This document shows positions 1 through 11,802 of a stretch of DNA of 64,000 nucleotides, piece by piece. Below the pieces are notes generated by a model that worked only from the letters and a program-made list of their open reading frames with translations, did no database searches and was not told the DNA's origin. Both the position numbers and the translations under genes were made by a program. Source of the DNA: Antedon bifida (lineage: Eukaryota; Echinodermata; Crinoidea; Comatulida; Antedonidae); contig OY727094.1 of the NCBI GenBank assembly GCA_963402885.1, forward strand, positions 16,122,501-16,186,500, given 5' to 3'. Within the stretch, counting starts at the first letter, position 1; every line of letters starts with the position of its first letter.

Positions 1-1272
1 ATATTTGAGAGGATTGTGTATGATCAAACGATTTGTTACCTCTCAAAATATAACGTACTGAGTAAAACACAATATGGGTTTAGACAACACCATTCAACTA
101 GTCATGCTTTAATACAATCGATTGAAAAAATCACAAACGCTATTGAGAATAAAGAGTTCACACTAGGAGTTTTCCTTGATTTATCAAAAGCGTTTGATAC
201 AATCGATCATGACATATTATTAGATAAGTTAAGATTTTATGGTATAAGAGGAGTTCCGCTAAACTGGTTCTCAAACTATCTTAAGAAAAGACTACAATAC
301 ACATTTATTGTTAATACTGCATCTAGTAAAATGACAGTAAACACTGGAGTTCCTCAGGGATCCATATTGGGTCCATTATTATTTCTTATATTCATTAATG
401 ATATTAGTCTAGCATGTAACCATGTAGACATGATTATGTATGCAGATGACACAAATGTGTTTTATAGTCACAATGATATTAGTCAAGCTTTTGATACAAT
501 GAACCAGGAGTTATCTATACTTTCGAACTGGTTTATTGCTAACAAATTAACGCTAAATGTAAACAAATCAAAATATGTTATATTTAGGGCTAGAAATAAG
601 TCAGCTGACACTACCTCACTAGAATTGAGGATGGGAAATGAATGTATTGTAAAAGCTACTGAAGTTAAATTTCTAGGCTTATTTCTGGATGAAACTTTAT
701 CGTTTAATTTTCATGTAAATGAGGTAGCAAACAGTATTTCTAGAATAATTGGTGTCTTAAACAAAGTGAAGACTATGTTATCAAGTAAAATCTTGTTAAC
801 GGTATACAATGCACTTATATTACCTAGAATAACGTATGCTATCACAGTATGGGGTGCTACTTCTGCTACAAATTTAAACCGTATACATATTCTCCAGAAA
901 AAAGCACTTAGAAATATTTGTCATGTTCATTTTATGCATCCTTCTCATTCACTTTTTATTTCGACCCAAACATTAAATATTTTTGACCTTTATACGAAAC
1001 ACACTGCTATATTTATGTATCAATATAAACATAATCTATTACCTGAATCATTTAATAACTTATTTAGTACATCTGCCTCATTCCATAATTACTTAACTAG
1101 AAACAGGTCAAACTACTGTCCACAACTAAAACGCACCAAAGTCGGACAGCAATGTATTTCCTACCAAGGAACACATATTTGGAATAATTTAACAGACTAT
1201 ATAAAACAATCCCCCACTTTAAGTTTGTTTAAACAGAGATTAAAGCAATATTATAACAATAGAAATATTTAA
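1..1272 (+). CDS. LINE reverse transcriptase, 3' part of ORF2 (5' end outside window)
   Basis: The frame is open from base 1 to a stop at 1270-1272, so the protein continues upstream of the window. It carries the non-LTR reverse transcriptase blocks in order: QYGFR..HST at the start, FLDLSKAFD with two catalytic-type Asp, GVPQGSILGPLLF, and YADD at 439-450, followed by the thumb region and a C-terminal WNNL...LFKQRLK block. Block spacing fits the CR1/L2/jockey group; the exact clade is not decided. The element would copy its RNA at a nicked target site. No stop or frameshift interrupts about 420 codons, so this copy is probably young. Confidence 0.93.
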   Translation: MFERIVYDQTICYLSKYNVLSKTQYGFRQHHSTSHALIQSIEKITNAIENKEFTLGVFLDLSKAFDTIDHDILLDKLRFYGIRGVPLNWFSNYLKKRLQYTFIVNTASSKMTVNTGVPQGSILGPLLFLIFINDISLACNHVDMIMYADDTNVFYSHNDISQAFDTMNQELSILSNWFIANKLTLNVNKSKYVIFRARNKSADTTSLELRMGNECIVKATEVKFLGLFLDETLSFNFHVNEVANSISRIIGVLNKVKTMLSSKILLTVYNALILPRITYAITVWGATSATNLNRIHILQKKALRNICHVHFMHPSHSLFISTQTLNIFDLYTKHTAIFMYQYKHNLLPESFNNLFSTSASFHNYLTRNRSNYCPQLKRTKVGQQCISYQGTHIWNNLTDYIKQSPTLSLFKQRLKQYYNNRNI

Positions 1273-1500
1273 GTAAATCACATTATGTTATTTTGGTTTG
1301 TTCTTTTTTTTTTTTTTTTTTGTTTGTACTGATTGTTTGATCTTTTTGTTAGGGTTACATGCTTAAAGCACTTGTGCTTATTTTGTTTCCCATTCCATTA
1401 TCTTATTATTTGTATTGTATTTGTATATGTTTTTATTTGGATTATGGAATAAAAATGTCGATGATACAGTTTTATACAAAAAAAAACAAAAAAAAACTCA
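1273..1500 (+). mobile_element. 3' tail of the LINE copy
   Basis: Non-coding sequence after the reverse transcriptase stop, with a long T run (about 1306-1321), an AATAAA-like stretch near 1448 and an A-rich end at about 1479-1497. This looks like the 3' untranslated region and poly(A)-like end of the element. The target-site duplication cannot be checked because the 5' end is off-window. Confidence 0.7.
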
Positions 1501-1971
1501 AAAATAGGTTTTTTATAAGACAAAAATGAAAAATATTAACCAACAATGACTATTATGAGTAGCAAGCCAATCTATATTATACAACTTAAAATTTGTTACT
1601 CCGAATCTTCCTCAATCAGAAGACTGATACTAGCGCCTTTTGAGCTGGGGCACCGTTTGATTCCTCATTATCTATTAAGCTATGGTCGAAGAGCAAATTT
1701 GTACAAAAATGTGTTTTTGACCAACTTCTTTGCAAGCTGCCGAATGCTGCATTCGATAATTCTTGGCCATTTTCTTGCATCACAATTCAGGTCATCGCTA
1801 GCAGCACATTCACCATTTAAAACTTTAAATCTAAAACGGGCGGTAAGTATGGTATTTTTGTTCATGTTTCTCTCATGCATGCCGCTCTGACAAATAAAAG
1901 CTTGAGCACCATTTTACCATTACCATACAAATGCATGTAATAACACTAGTAAGTAATTTTACCTATGATTT
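1501..1971. other. AT-rich spacer with an ambiguous open stretch
   Basis: Both strands show a short open stretch here (plus 1546-1890, minus 1680-1880). The minus reading contains SIRQLAKKLVKN-like peptide sequence; the plus reading ends at a GTAAGT. Neither matches a family I recognise, and no partner exon is visible, so no gene is called. Confidence 0.3.
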
Positions 1972-2125
1972 GCTTGCCATTGGTTAATTTAGGACATTTT
2001 CAAAACTTTGCTGTACAAAGCACAACAACCACCAAAAATATGAAATTGTTCATAATATTATCATATTAATAATATGGACTCATGTTTTGATACATTTGCT
2101 CTAATTTTAGGTTATAAAACCCATT
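1972..2125 (+). repeat. Dispersed repeat, copy 1
   Basis: Diverged copy of a sequence also present at 10645-10825 in the same orientation. Shared blocks include GCCATTGGTTAA, ACCACCAAAAATATGAAAT and TTTGCT(C/T)TAATTTAGG. No coding capacity or terminal repeats are visible; probably an old non-autonomous element. Confidence 0.6.
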
Positions 2126-2705
2126 TTGTCAAAAAATTGTCATTAAATCCTAATATATTATTTATTCATTTTATAGAGTACTGTATGCATATGTTTTGCT
2201 CGTGTACACTCTAGTATAAATTAACTTAAAATAACAGTTTTTTTTATAATTTAATAATTTTGAAATTGGCCTGTTTTATGCTATTCTGTTTTGTTTTATA
2301 TTTTTAAAAATAACAAAAAATAATTTAAAGCTGGCTTGAGATACTGTACTCTCAGCATAATATTCTTTAGCTAAACATACTACTAGGCCTACTGTAATTT
2401 GTAAAATAAGATTTTGGATCTGATGAAATGTAAAAATAAATCTAGTGATTATCCTTCTGTAATGTATCATAAAATGGCTTCAATTCTACTGTTTATGACA
2501 AGGCTTCATCATTTAATGAACTTTTTCACTCTTTAACGTTCGTGATTCACAAGCAAGGGTCGCTTGAATGTCCGCATCTGCCAGAATACAACTTAGATAG
2601 TCTTCAATTATAATATCTATACATTAATTGTTTTAAATTTACTTGAAAGCATCAATGTTTAAAAAAGTTATAGGATACGATGAAATAAGTTTGTACTCTT
2701 AAAAA

Positions 2706-2771
2706 CGCGCAACACAGGACCCTTAGATTGGTATCCGAGCGTCTTAATAACCAAGCTACAACTTCATTCTT
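2706..2771 (-). mobile_element. tRNA-derived SINE head, fragment
   Basis: Diverged match to the tRNA-like head of the SINE at 32871-33092, same orientation. The CAGGACCCTT block and the downstream AACCAAGCT block correspond to B-box and A-box regions read on the minus strand. No body or tail is recognisable. Confidence 0.5.
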
Positions 2772-3404
2772 AATTGTCTCAATGTTGAGAAATGCCAATT
2801 CATGTCAATTGCTCTTTAACCCTTTAGCACCTAAAGCGATGAAACCGCCCTGCGTATTACTACCTAAACCTCCCGCAACTCCCTGGATTTTAAACACGAT
2901 GTAGCTCTCGTTCTGCGAAGCCTAGCAACAAACGAAAAACAGTGACGTAAAGCTTGGAAAATCCCCTTTTAGATATGACATTATCTTTTGTCAAAGATAG
3001 TGTAGTAGGAAGATGTTACACTTCGCTCAAAAATTAGAGAACCACTCGAGATAGGGCGCCTCTCGTGATGAGTAGGGATAGACGAATCTGAAACATGAGG
3101 AGCGCAATGGCAAAGCCCAACGAAAATGGTGTTTTCGGCAATAAATTGTTTAAATAAGCCACAAAAAACATCAAACTTCTTTTTCGTCTTTATTATACAA
3201 AGTTAAAAATTAATATGATGTTTTCATACTGTTTTTAGATCTTTTTAATTGTTAATACATTTATTTTGAGTGAGTTTTGGCATGACATGACTGTAAACAC
3301 TGAGCTAGGATCAGGAGGCGGCTTACGCGCGCGCCTGTAGACGCATTCATGAATGGATGCTGGTCATCTCGTACCCAAACCCATAAAAACTCTTACCCAT
3401 CTTG

Positions 3405-3900
3405 GTAAACCCAGTGAGCTGTAAGCCGAAGGCTAGAGGGCGTACTCCAGACTGAAAAGTGATTCCAACAGGAGGGGGAACCAACAAGATGGCGGCCGTA
3501 AATGTGTTCAAAAACATTATTTAATAATAATAATCTAATATAATACATAAGACCACATAAATTACAACACATATTCTTGCCAAAGCACAGTGAAGTTTTT
3601 ATAAAATTAAATATATTGTTAATAGCAATGGAATGAATTATTTCTTGGTAATCTAGCATTTTTTGTATAACGAGGATCATATAGAATGCGTTTGCGTTTA
3701 TATGCTTAACACGCTGCGTTGCCTATCGTTCTCACGCAGATAGGCTCAACACAGGCGTGGCAGTGCGTACAATGTAGGGCATATCTGATTGGTCGATTGC
3801 AGCCGCCCTCTTGTTGGTTCCCTCTCCATGGAGAAACACTTTTGAACTGCGATAACATTAAAAGATTGCCATCCAGCCTTCGGCTATTACAAATCAAGTC
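3405..3900. mobile_element. Foldback (long terminal inverted repeat) element
   Basis: About 90 bases at 3405-3497 are repeated inverted at about 3803-3897. Paired blocks are AGCCGAAGGCT and GGAACCAACAAGA, in matching order on both arms. The 300-base centre has no convincing protein. Typical of a non-autonomous foldback transposon. Confidence 0.75.
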
Positions 3901-4374
3901 AAGTCTGAAGTCATAATGCAAATTTTACAGTATACAGTATTGTTGTTGGCAAACAATATATGATTTATGAATAAATGCAATTTCAATATTTTTTATAAAG
4001 CAATTTCTATAAAACTTCATGGGTAGAATCTGTAAATTCATTTCTATAGAAATTCAATAAAACTAAAACCTTTTATATATAGATTCTATAGAACATTTTT
4101 TGTAAGGGTAGTATAATAAAAGGGGGTAAAGTAGGCCTCCTCACGGTTAATTTTTCCTTACCAATAATGAACTCATCAGCTTATAATTAATATTATCCTC
4201 AATGTTAGGCATTACATAAATCATGGTATATAAAATTACAATGAATGCACGAAAGTTCGGAGTGTTACAAGTTATTATTAAATTATTAAAATTAACAATA
4301 ATTGGGTTTTTTTTCAGTAAAAAAACATACTCATAGTCCTAAATTCCTATAATGTTAGTCCTGCTGGTACCGTA

Positions 4375-4456
4375 TTCATTGTATATGTTTCCCCTTATAG
4401 ACAGATCGACTATTTGTATAATATTATTGATTACAATAAATATTGATTGATTGATT
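4375..4456 (+). mobile_element. Possible LINE/SINE 3' end with ATTG repeats
   Basis: The sequence ends in several ATTG units (4441-4456) after a short block resembling the 3' ends of non-LTR elements, which often terminate in such microsatellites. No coding remnant is attached, so the call is tentative. Confidence 0.3.
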
Positions 4457-5285
4457 ACACATGCCATACTACCTATTCTCTTTTATTACCCATTTAGAAA
4501 TAAACCATACGTAATCAATTATTATATAGGCATACACATTGTAGGCCTATTATTACCACTAATAGGCCCCTAATATATTTATTCACTCTGATGAAGAAGT
4601 GTTTCTAAAGCTAGGTATTAAATTCTCTATCTCTGTCCAATGATAAACAATTAAATGTAAATAATTGTTAAAAAGTTCAGTTGATTTGCAAATAAAAACA
4701 TTAAAATAAAAGAAATAAAATATGGTAGATATTGCAGGTACCTAAACAATTCCAGGTAATTTGTATTCCAAAACATAAAAATATGATTCATTTGCACTTT
4801 CAATAAAGATAACAGTACATTTTATATGTTAATTCGTATTAAATCTTAATTTTACAGTCATATTATTCTTCTGTTATATAGCCTATTTCCTATAAAATAA
4901 CCTTCCGTACCCTTGAAATAGGCGCCCATAGTGTCTCGCGTTTTATTTGCATTGATCGAATAGGAAGTGTAACATCTTCCTACTAGTACTACACTATCTT
5001 TGCTTTTGTGCTATTCTTCTTCTTCTATTTGACTAAGTGACGTAATTTCCGTTCAAAGTTCAGAGGTTGGATCTATTGTTCGTTTGGAAAAAAGCACTGG
5101 CCGGAACCGCATGAACGCGTAGCAACCTCTCGATTTCTTAGAGAAAAAAGACGGGGTTTTTAGTCAAAATAACTTTTTAGATTTATCTGCCAATAGTGAT
5201 ATCGATATTTCACAAATAAGTAGTATATTATGCTATTGAAAATAGTAAATTTTAGGTTTTGTGAAATAATTAGAATTTAAATGAT

Positions 5286-5470
5286 ATGTCCCGTCCGTAA
5301 CAATATATTTTTGAAATAGGATATTTTCATCAAAATATAAAATTTTCAAAAAATGTGTCACAATAATGAGATATAGTCCTCAGGAGGAAAAAATAAAATA
5401 TCAAGATTTTTGCGTAATTACTTTTAAAATAAATGTAAAAAAACCACCTAAAACGTCGCGGACGGGACAT
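5286..5470. mobile_element. Small inverted-repeat element (185 bp)
   Basis: Perfect 12-base terminal inverted repeats, ATGTCCCGTCCG at the left end and its complement at 5459-5470, enclose about 160 bases of AT-rich sequence. A further CCCGTCCGTAAC block at about 7940 may be a solo end of the same family. Confidence 0.6.
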
Positions 5471-6289
5471 TTATGAATCTTTTGTGGTTAACCACCATCT
5501 TTATTCATTCAATGTTACATAAACAACAATTACAGAATCTCATATATATTTACATTATTTTCTGCATATTTTTTGTTATGTTATCTATTATAAAATATAC
5601 TGCATATTTAATAAAAAGTTGTTTACTTATGAAACGTTTGTTAAATTATTTATCATAATTTGTGTGTCTTTCAGTTTATATATATTTGTATATATATATA
5701 TAATATCAATACATTCACACGTATAGAAATACATACTGTATATAAAATATATATATACATACACACATATATACCCATACAATACATACACATATGCATA
5801 AAATTAACATTAAAACCAGGAACGATAAAAAAAATATACACAAATATAATACATTAGACCTATATACACTGGCATAAAAAAACCTATAAAAACTGTCAAG
5901 TAATAAAATGGAAATGTATACACAAATTAAAAGTATAATATACGTATACATACAGACAATATACTTTATTTCCATTAAAGCTTACTGAAAAAATTCTGAC
6001 AGTTTTTCTTTGACGTTAGCCCATTTTTTCCTAGCATTGATAATGTTACATGTGTATTCATTCTTAATTAAATTAAAGTTAAGTTCTATTCTGTATAGGT
6101 TCCATATTGTTTTTTGTACATTTTCGTTTTTCAACGTTATTTTATATGTTATACATGATTTATATATTGAAAAATAAAAAACAGAAATTAATTCATTGAT
6201 GAGTTTTTTCTATTTGTATTTCCAGTAACTATATTAGTCCAACTTGAAAAGTTGTGTTGTGTTTCGTTAACAGGAAAACACTTAACAAT

Positions 6290-6985
6290 TAGTCGGGTCA
6301 AAATATGAAAATATAGGGCCTAACCCCAAAAAAATTGCAAGAAAATGTTTTTTGATGTATTACAATAAAATATGGTCTCAAAAAACATATATCAAAAGTT
6401 TACTCAAATCGGACTACCGCAAAGGTTCAAAATTTGACGTTAAAAAATATGGCCGCAATTTTTTTAAAATCTGTAACCGCTTGTAGTAGATTATTCAAAA
6501 TATATATGTTTATATTTACACTTTTTGAACATTGTTCAAACATGACCGGAAATTCCAGTTTGTGACCTTTGACATATATGGCATGACGTTTATATATCTA
6601 CGTAACTGCAAATCACAGAGTCTTGATATTGGTGTCAAAATGTTCAGCACATACATATTTATATTTACCCTTTTTAAACATTTTGTTGAAACATGACCGG
6701 AAATTCTATTTTGTGACCTTTGACCCATATATGGCATAAAAAAATGTTCATATTATCGTAACTAAAAATCATAGAGCCTAAATAATCGAAAACACAAGGT
6801 TTTCCCTTTGACACGATGTGTGTCTAAGTGTGTAAAAGCTGATTACAGGCTCTTTTGAACCTTTGCGGTAGTCCGATTTGGGTAAACTTTTGATATATAT
6901 TTTTTGAGACCATATTTTATTGTAATTCATCAAAAAACATTTTCTTGCAATTTTTTTGGGGTAATGAAACAGTTTGACTCGACTA
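6290..6985. mobile_element. Foldback element with arms of about 130 bp
   Basis: The left arm from 6290 (TAGTCGGGTCAAA) is repeated inverted at about 6845-6985, including the blocks TTGCAAGAAAATG and GGACTACCGCAAAGGTTC. The centre holds two direct copies of about 125 bases (about 6520-6645 and 6650-6740), each with ACATGACCGGAAATTC and TGTGACCTTTGAC. No protein is encoded. The right edge abuts the LINE remnant at 7005-7796. Confidence 0.85.
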
Positions 6986-7004
6986 AATCATTGAATCAAA
7001 CTTT

Positions 7005-7796
7005 CTCCAGGCTGGCTGAATTGGATGTATAAAGCATATGTTTTTCGTTTTCTACTTCTATTTTACATTTTTGGCATTTATCACTATCAGCTAATTTCTA
7101 TAGTTTCAATTTTTTTCTACATGCTATAATTCTGTGTAACAATTAAAGTTGAATTGGGCAACTTTTACAATATGTTTTGGTGTTTAAAACTTTATTACAC
7201 CATATTGTGTGCCAATTTAAATCGACTCCAAATTCTTGTTCCCATTTCACTTGTGATCTTGGGATAGAGACTTTACTAATAAGATATCTATAAAACGTAG
7301 ATGATTTATTTTGTTTATAGAATGTAAGCATGTCTAAGGTTTTATCTATTTCATTTTCAACATTTGGTATTTTAACAATTGTTTTCCATTGATGCGGTAT
7401 TGATAACAGCAAAGTATTCAATTAACCCGTTTTTTTTATTACATAACATTGGAATCAACCTTTGATATGTTATAGTTTATTATCAACAATTATATCATTG
7501 ATTGTTTTGATACCAGAATTTAACCAGGAGCAGAAGTACATTGATTTGCCATCCAATGTTACATACTTGTTTTCCCATAATTGTTGAGATTTAATTTCGT
7601 TTACAGTGTGTGGTTCTGTACTTAACATGTTATTTAGAATCACAACAGCTTTTAATAATTGTTGATAGAACACTGGCATATTTTTTAAAATTGTATGATT
7701 TTCAGTATTAATTTTACTAATCTTAAGTGTACATTCTATTGGGTACATATAATGTCTCGGGATAAATTTCCATTTCCCAGGATCTGGGCTTAGCAA
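7005..7796 (-). pseudogene. Degraded LINE 3' part (Tx1/L1-like reverse transcriptase C-terminus)
   Basis: Read on the minus strand, 7796-7470 encodes WKFIPRHY, MPVFYQQLLKA, and LWENKY...DGKSMYF..W..SGIKTINDII. After stops and frame changes, 7421-7143 encodes IPHQWK and KWEQEFGVDLNWHTIW, and about 7130-7010 encodes a CxxC....H segment. This order matches the region after the polymerase core of Tx1/L1-like elements, ending in the Cys-His motif. The upstream polymerase is absent, so this is a 5'-truncated, decayed insertion. Confidence 0.8.
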
Positions 7797-10700
7797 ACGT
7801 ATGCATGTATGAAATTAATAAACAACAAAATTTTAATTAATCACTTGATTATGTATTATTGAGACATAAAGTAAATATATCTGTTGATAAAACAGTAATA
7901 AAATGCATAGTTTATGAATTAAATAAGATTTTCAAATTTCCCGTCCGTAACGTCAAATTTTAATATTTAATATTCAATAACTTAAAAAATAAATATCAGA
8001 ACAATAAAAAAAATGTTATTTAATAAACTTCAACATTTCTACATTGAGAAATGGCCAAGAGTTACACCAAAATCAGTAAATGAAATTTTTCAATCTACGG
8101 ACCAAATACTGTGGGATGCCCCTAATAGTAGTGAACGTTTGTGGTTGTTAAAACTATAGATGGAATATGCTGTTACTAGATCCATGTTATCGGTTGTAAC
8201 CCTTCACAGTTGTAGAGAATGTCATTGGTAATTGATAAGAAACAGAAAACCTTTTAATACGTACAAATATAGTGTAGTGAGTGTGTCATGTTGTTTAAAA
8301 GTGTACAAATAAAAAAACGAGTCTGGGAAAATCTGTACTTGTGATTTGTTAGGAGCGTGGAGGAGATAACTCCTTGTAAATTCTGGAGTGCATGTTATTA
8401 GTCATTTTATATGTCAACGACAGAGTATTCCAAAGTACATGTTATTAGTGATTATATGCATAGATAGAATATTGGTCAAAATCAATATAACGCCAAAGCA
8501 AATAAATAAAGCAAAAATATTTTGGGAAAAAAAATAGGAGACGAAAGATTTGAAAAATCTAAAATAGCGAAGATAGAATATTCATGAGTGCATGTTATTG
8601 GTCATCCAGAGTTTAGTAGACAATCTTTTTTTTACTATTTAGTTTTAGTTATCTGTAATATGCCTTGAAATGTTTTGATAAGGTACAATATAAATGGTTT
8701 ATGTATGTATATAATATGCACCAAAAAACAAAATTAATAATTGACAATAAAGAAGCAAATGAAACAAAACGTTAGAAAGACGTTAGATCTATTTGACATT
8801 TGAAAATAATTTACATGAGACAACAATTTATCAGATTTACTTTAATGTGTGTGTGTGTTTATCTAATGAATTAATTGTCATCATGACATTGTTATTAAGA
8901 ACAGTATGTAGAGGAATCATTATGAAACAAATAAATTCATTTTAATCAGAGATATTATGTACTGTGATCTGATCAATAGAACAGTTGTAGTAAGTGACAT
9001 AAAGCTATTCCACAGTAGTTAAATACAATGATTGCCTCTATGATCTTATGCATCTGTGATTCTATGATCATATAGCATTAGCTGTGATTGAATATGCAAA
9101 CAAAATGAAATTAAGACTCGACAATTTGTAACTATTGATGGTTCGGTCCTCCTAATCCTATTATTAAAAAAAGGCATACATATCATACATCACATACCTT
9201 TTACTATATATAAGTAAAAACATTACTTTATTGGAGATAATATCGATTAAATGTACAGAATAATGGAATGCTATATTATACTAATGAAAGTTGTCTCAAA
9301 ATAAAACTTTATAAATCGTACTGAACATTTATTTAAATTAAAAATGTCCTCATTGTTTGTATATAATCCTGTTTTACTGTTTCACTATTGTTGTAATATT
9401 CTGTAATTATCACACTTTTAAATATTTGTCACACAAATTATTAGTTACAAAGTGACAGGTTATTCCAAAGTGATACAAACTTGTTATAAAGTGCTTTGTT
9501 TATTACAAAGTGTGACAGTATACATCTTCTTGATATGATACTTCATAATTGTTTTCATCATCATTGTGTTCATTATACTATACATGCTATACCTTTTCAT
9601 CTATGTTGTCAGTGAATATGACTAAAAAATCACCATCTTCGGTAAGGCTTTAAAGAGATGATACTTTAGACATTAAATCTGTTTCTTGTGTTGGATATTT
9701 TATGTGGGCATTTTAATTCATAGAAACAATTCTGCTTTGCTATGTATCAAATTTGTTATCTATTGCTTGATAACAAATTGAATGCTTGAATTATATGTAA
9801 TTAGCATTGGTTATTGACAGAGTTGTACAATTGGAATCTTGTAGACAATCAATTGATTGTGCTAAGTGCTGCTTATTATCTAGCCTACTATGCACATAAA
9901 CAAAAATACATAATAGATATGTAATTATTTGTTTAATAATTCATGGGATTAAAAATAAATGAAATAAAATGAAAACTATATAAGAAATTGTTTTCCTTTC
10001 ATTTATAGACCAAACAATTTAGTATAATTCAAACTAATATTGAAGAGCGAGGTTCACAGTTGTAAATTTAGATCTAGAGAGCAATGCATTATGTAGAAAT
10101 TTAAATGTGGCTGACGCAAGAATTGTTGGCTACACTTGTGTGTATCTTTATCAGTGTATTGTTGAACTAATTTAATTGCCTTGTCATTTGCAATTTCTTG
10201 ATTATAACCACAATAATGTTAGTGTTAAGCTTTAATCAATTAAAGCAATTTTTTCTCATAAACTGTTTAACACAAAAAAAAATTACATCAGAAGAAAGCC
10301 AAAAATCTGGGAGGGCAGGGGACGCTAAACAAGCAAGCATTAGCAATTTACAATCAGTTTTAAATAATACAAAATTAGCTAGAATACTGTAGATTTTGAA
10401 AATCCAAATAATAGCTAGATACTGTACTATATTATTTTAATTAGCACATAAAAAAGTATGTTGTAGATTGTTGAAAGCCCTAAAATAGCTAAATTTAACC
10501 CAACTAAAAAAGATATATGAGTAGCAAATGAATAGAATTTAATAGGCTTGAATTGGTTCCTAAACCAAAAGATTTCAAGTTATAACAATGGTTCCAACTA
10601 AAATTTAACACAAGGCTGTAGGAGCAACTCAAATAATTTTAACTATGTTATGCTGCCATTGGTTAAATTTTAACAACTTAGGATCTTCAAAATTATACAG

Positions 10701-11802
10701 AAATACCACCAAAAATATGAAATTTTGTATAATATATGTGTGTGTATATGTAATATATATTTTGTCATAATATTATTATGGTGTTATGGGCTTATGTATT
10801 TGCTTTAATTTAGGTAAGAAGAGCCCTTCTATCAAAAGTAATCCTCACAACCTTTCATTTCAGCATAGATTATCATCATAAATGATAGAAATATCCTCAA
10901 ATTATAAAGAGCAAAGTAATCAAGGTGAAGGTTGATGATAGACATGATTCATATTCACAACTTATTTTTTTTTAAATGTACATTTTTTTATTTTTAACTT
11001 ATATCAACAAATGTTATTCGTGTTTTCTAACCTGCCTAATACTAAAATACAGTTAAATATTCAAAAGAAGTTTATGCTATGAAAAGTGTTATGAGTATTC
11101 TATTGAATGTTATCAATTTATAAAAACATACTGACTATAATACCATTTAACTTTACTTTGATGATTGAGGTGTATGCTATCAGCATTTTTTATTTTACAG
11201 TACAGTAGTTAAATTATAATAATCAATAGCAACAATTTTAAAAACTGTGCTGTAAAATTTATTTCACACTTTATTTCTAAAAGCAGCATTCGGCAATGAA
11301 TTATGGAAAATAAATGTGTATATTATTTAATACACATATTAATGTTATGGCATAACAGTGTGTAAACAAGTAACTTGAAGTATACATGTTCTTAATAAAA
11401 AAATTTGATTGCAAATTTAAACAGAATAGTATGAGAATTTGTTAAAAAGAAGAAAATAAGTTACTACGCATGTGTTTAAACCTATTCATCATTTCTATAT
11501 TGACCTATATACGCACACCAGTATTGTTCTATTCATTTTAAGAATGTACAAGATATATTTAAAATAAGTTTGTTACGAGAATTGGTATATTATAATATAA
11601 CAATAGTATAATAGCATGGATACTACAGTAGTGTATTGTCAACTAAATTGATCTTCCCATAGAGATATTATATAATATCTATGATTTTCCTGAAGTCTTA
11701 TAGTACTGGTAGTCATCTAAATTCTAAAAACAATAGTATCAATTCATTGATTTGTTTCACTGAAGGTTTAAATTAATGTTATAAACTGTGTGTATGACTT
11801 AC
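7797..11802. other. AT-rich region without recognised genes
   Basis: Apart from the dispersed repeat at 10645-10825 and short local duplications near 8380-8600 (three variants of GTGCATGTTATTAGTCAT), I see no exon-like frames, RNA genes or structured elements on either strand. It may be intron or 3' flank of the ankyrin gene on the minus strand. Confidence 0.5.
10645..10825 (+). repeat. Dispersed repeat, copy 2
   Basis: Second copy of the repeat at 1972-2125. It shares ACCACCAAAAATATGAAAT and the downstream TTTGCTTTAATTTAGG block, and has a TA/TG-rich expansion in the middle. Confidence 0.6.

Larger units (their letters stand above)
2990..5008. repeat. Inverted pair of related repeats about 2 kb apart
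   Basis: AAAGATAGTGTAGTAGGAAG and the following ATGTTACACTTC (from about 2992) recur inverted at about 4970-5007, with a small ACTAGT insertion in the right copy. A GGGCGCCT block and a TGACGTAA block lie near each copy. This could be two oppositely oriented copies of one short element or the decayed ends of a 2-kb transposon; no transposase frame lies between them. Confidence 0.55.

Noticed and set aside
1546..1890. Open frames on both strands after the LINE (114 and 66 codons)
   Set aside because: No recognisable domain, no partner exons and no clear choice of strand; length is within chance for the local composition.
3706..3921. Overlapping open frames on both strands
   Set aside because: They lie in the right arm of the foldback element at 3405-3900 and are explained by it.
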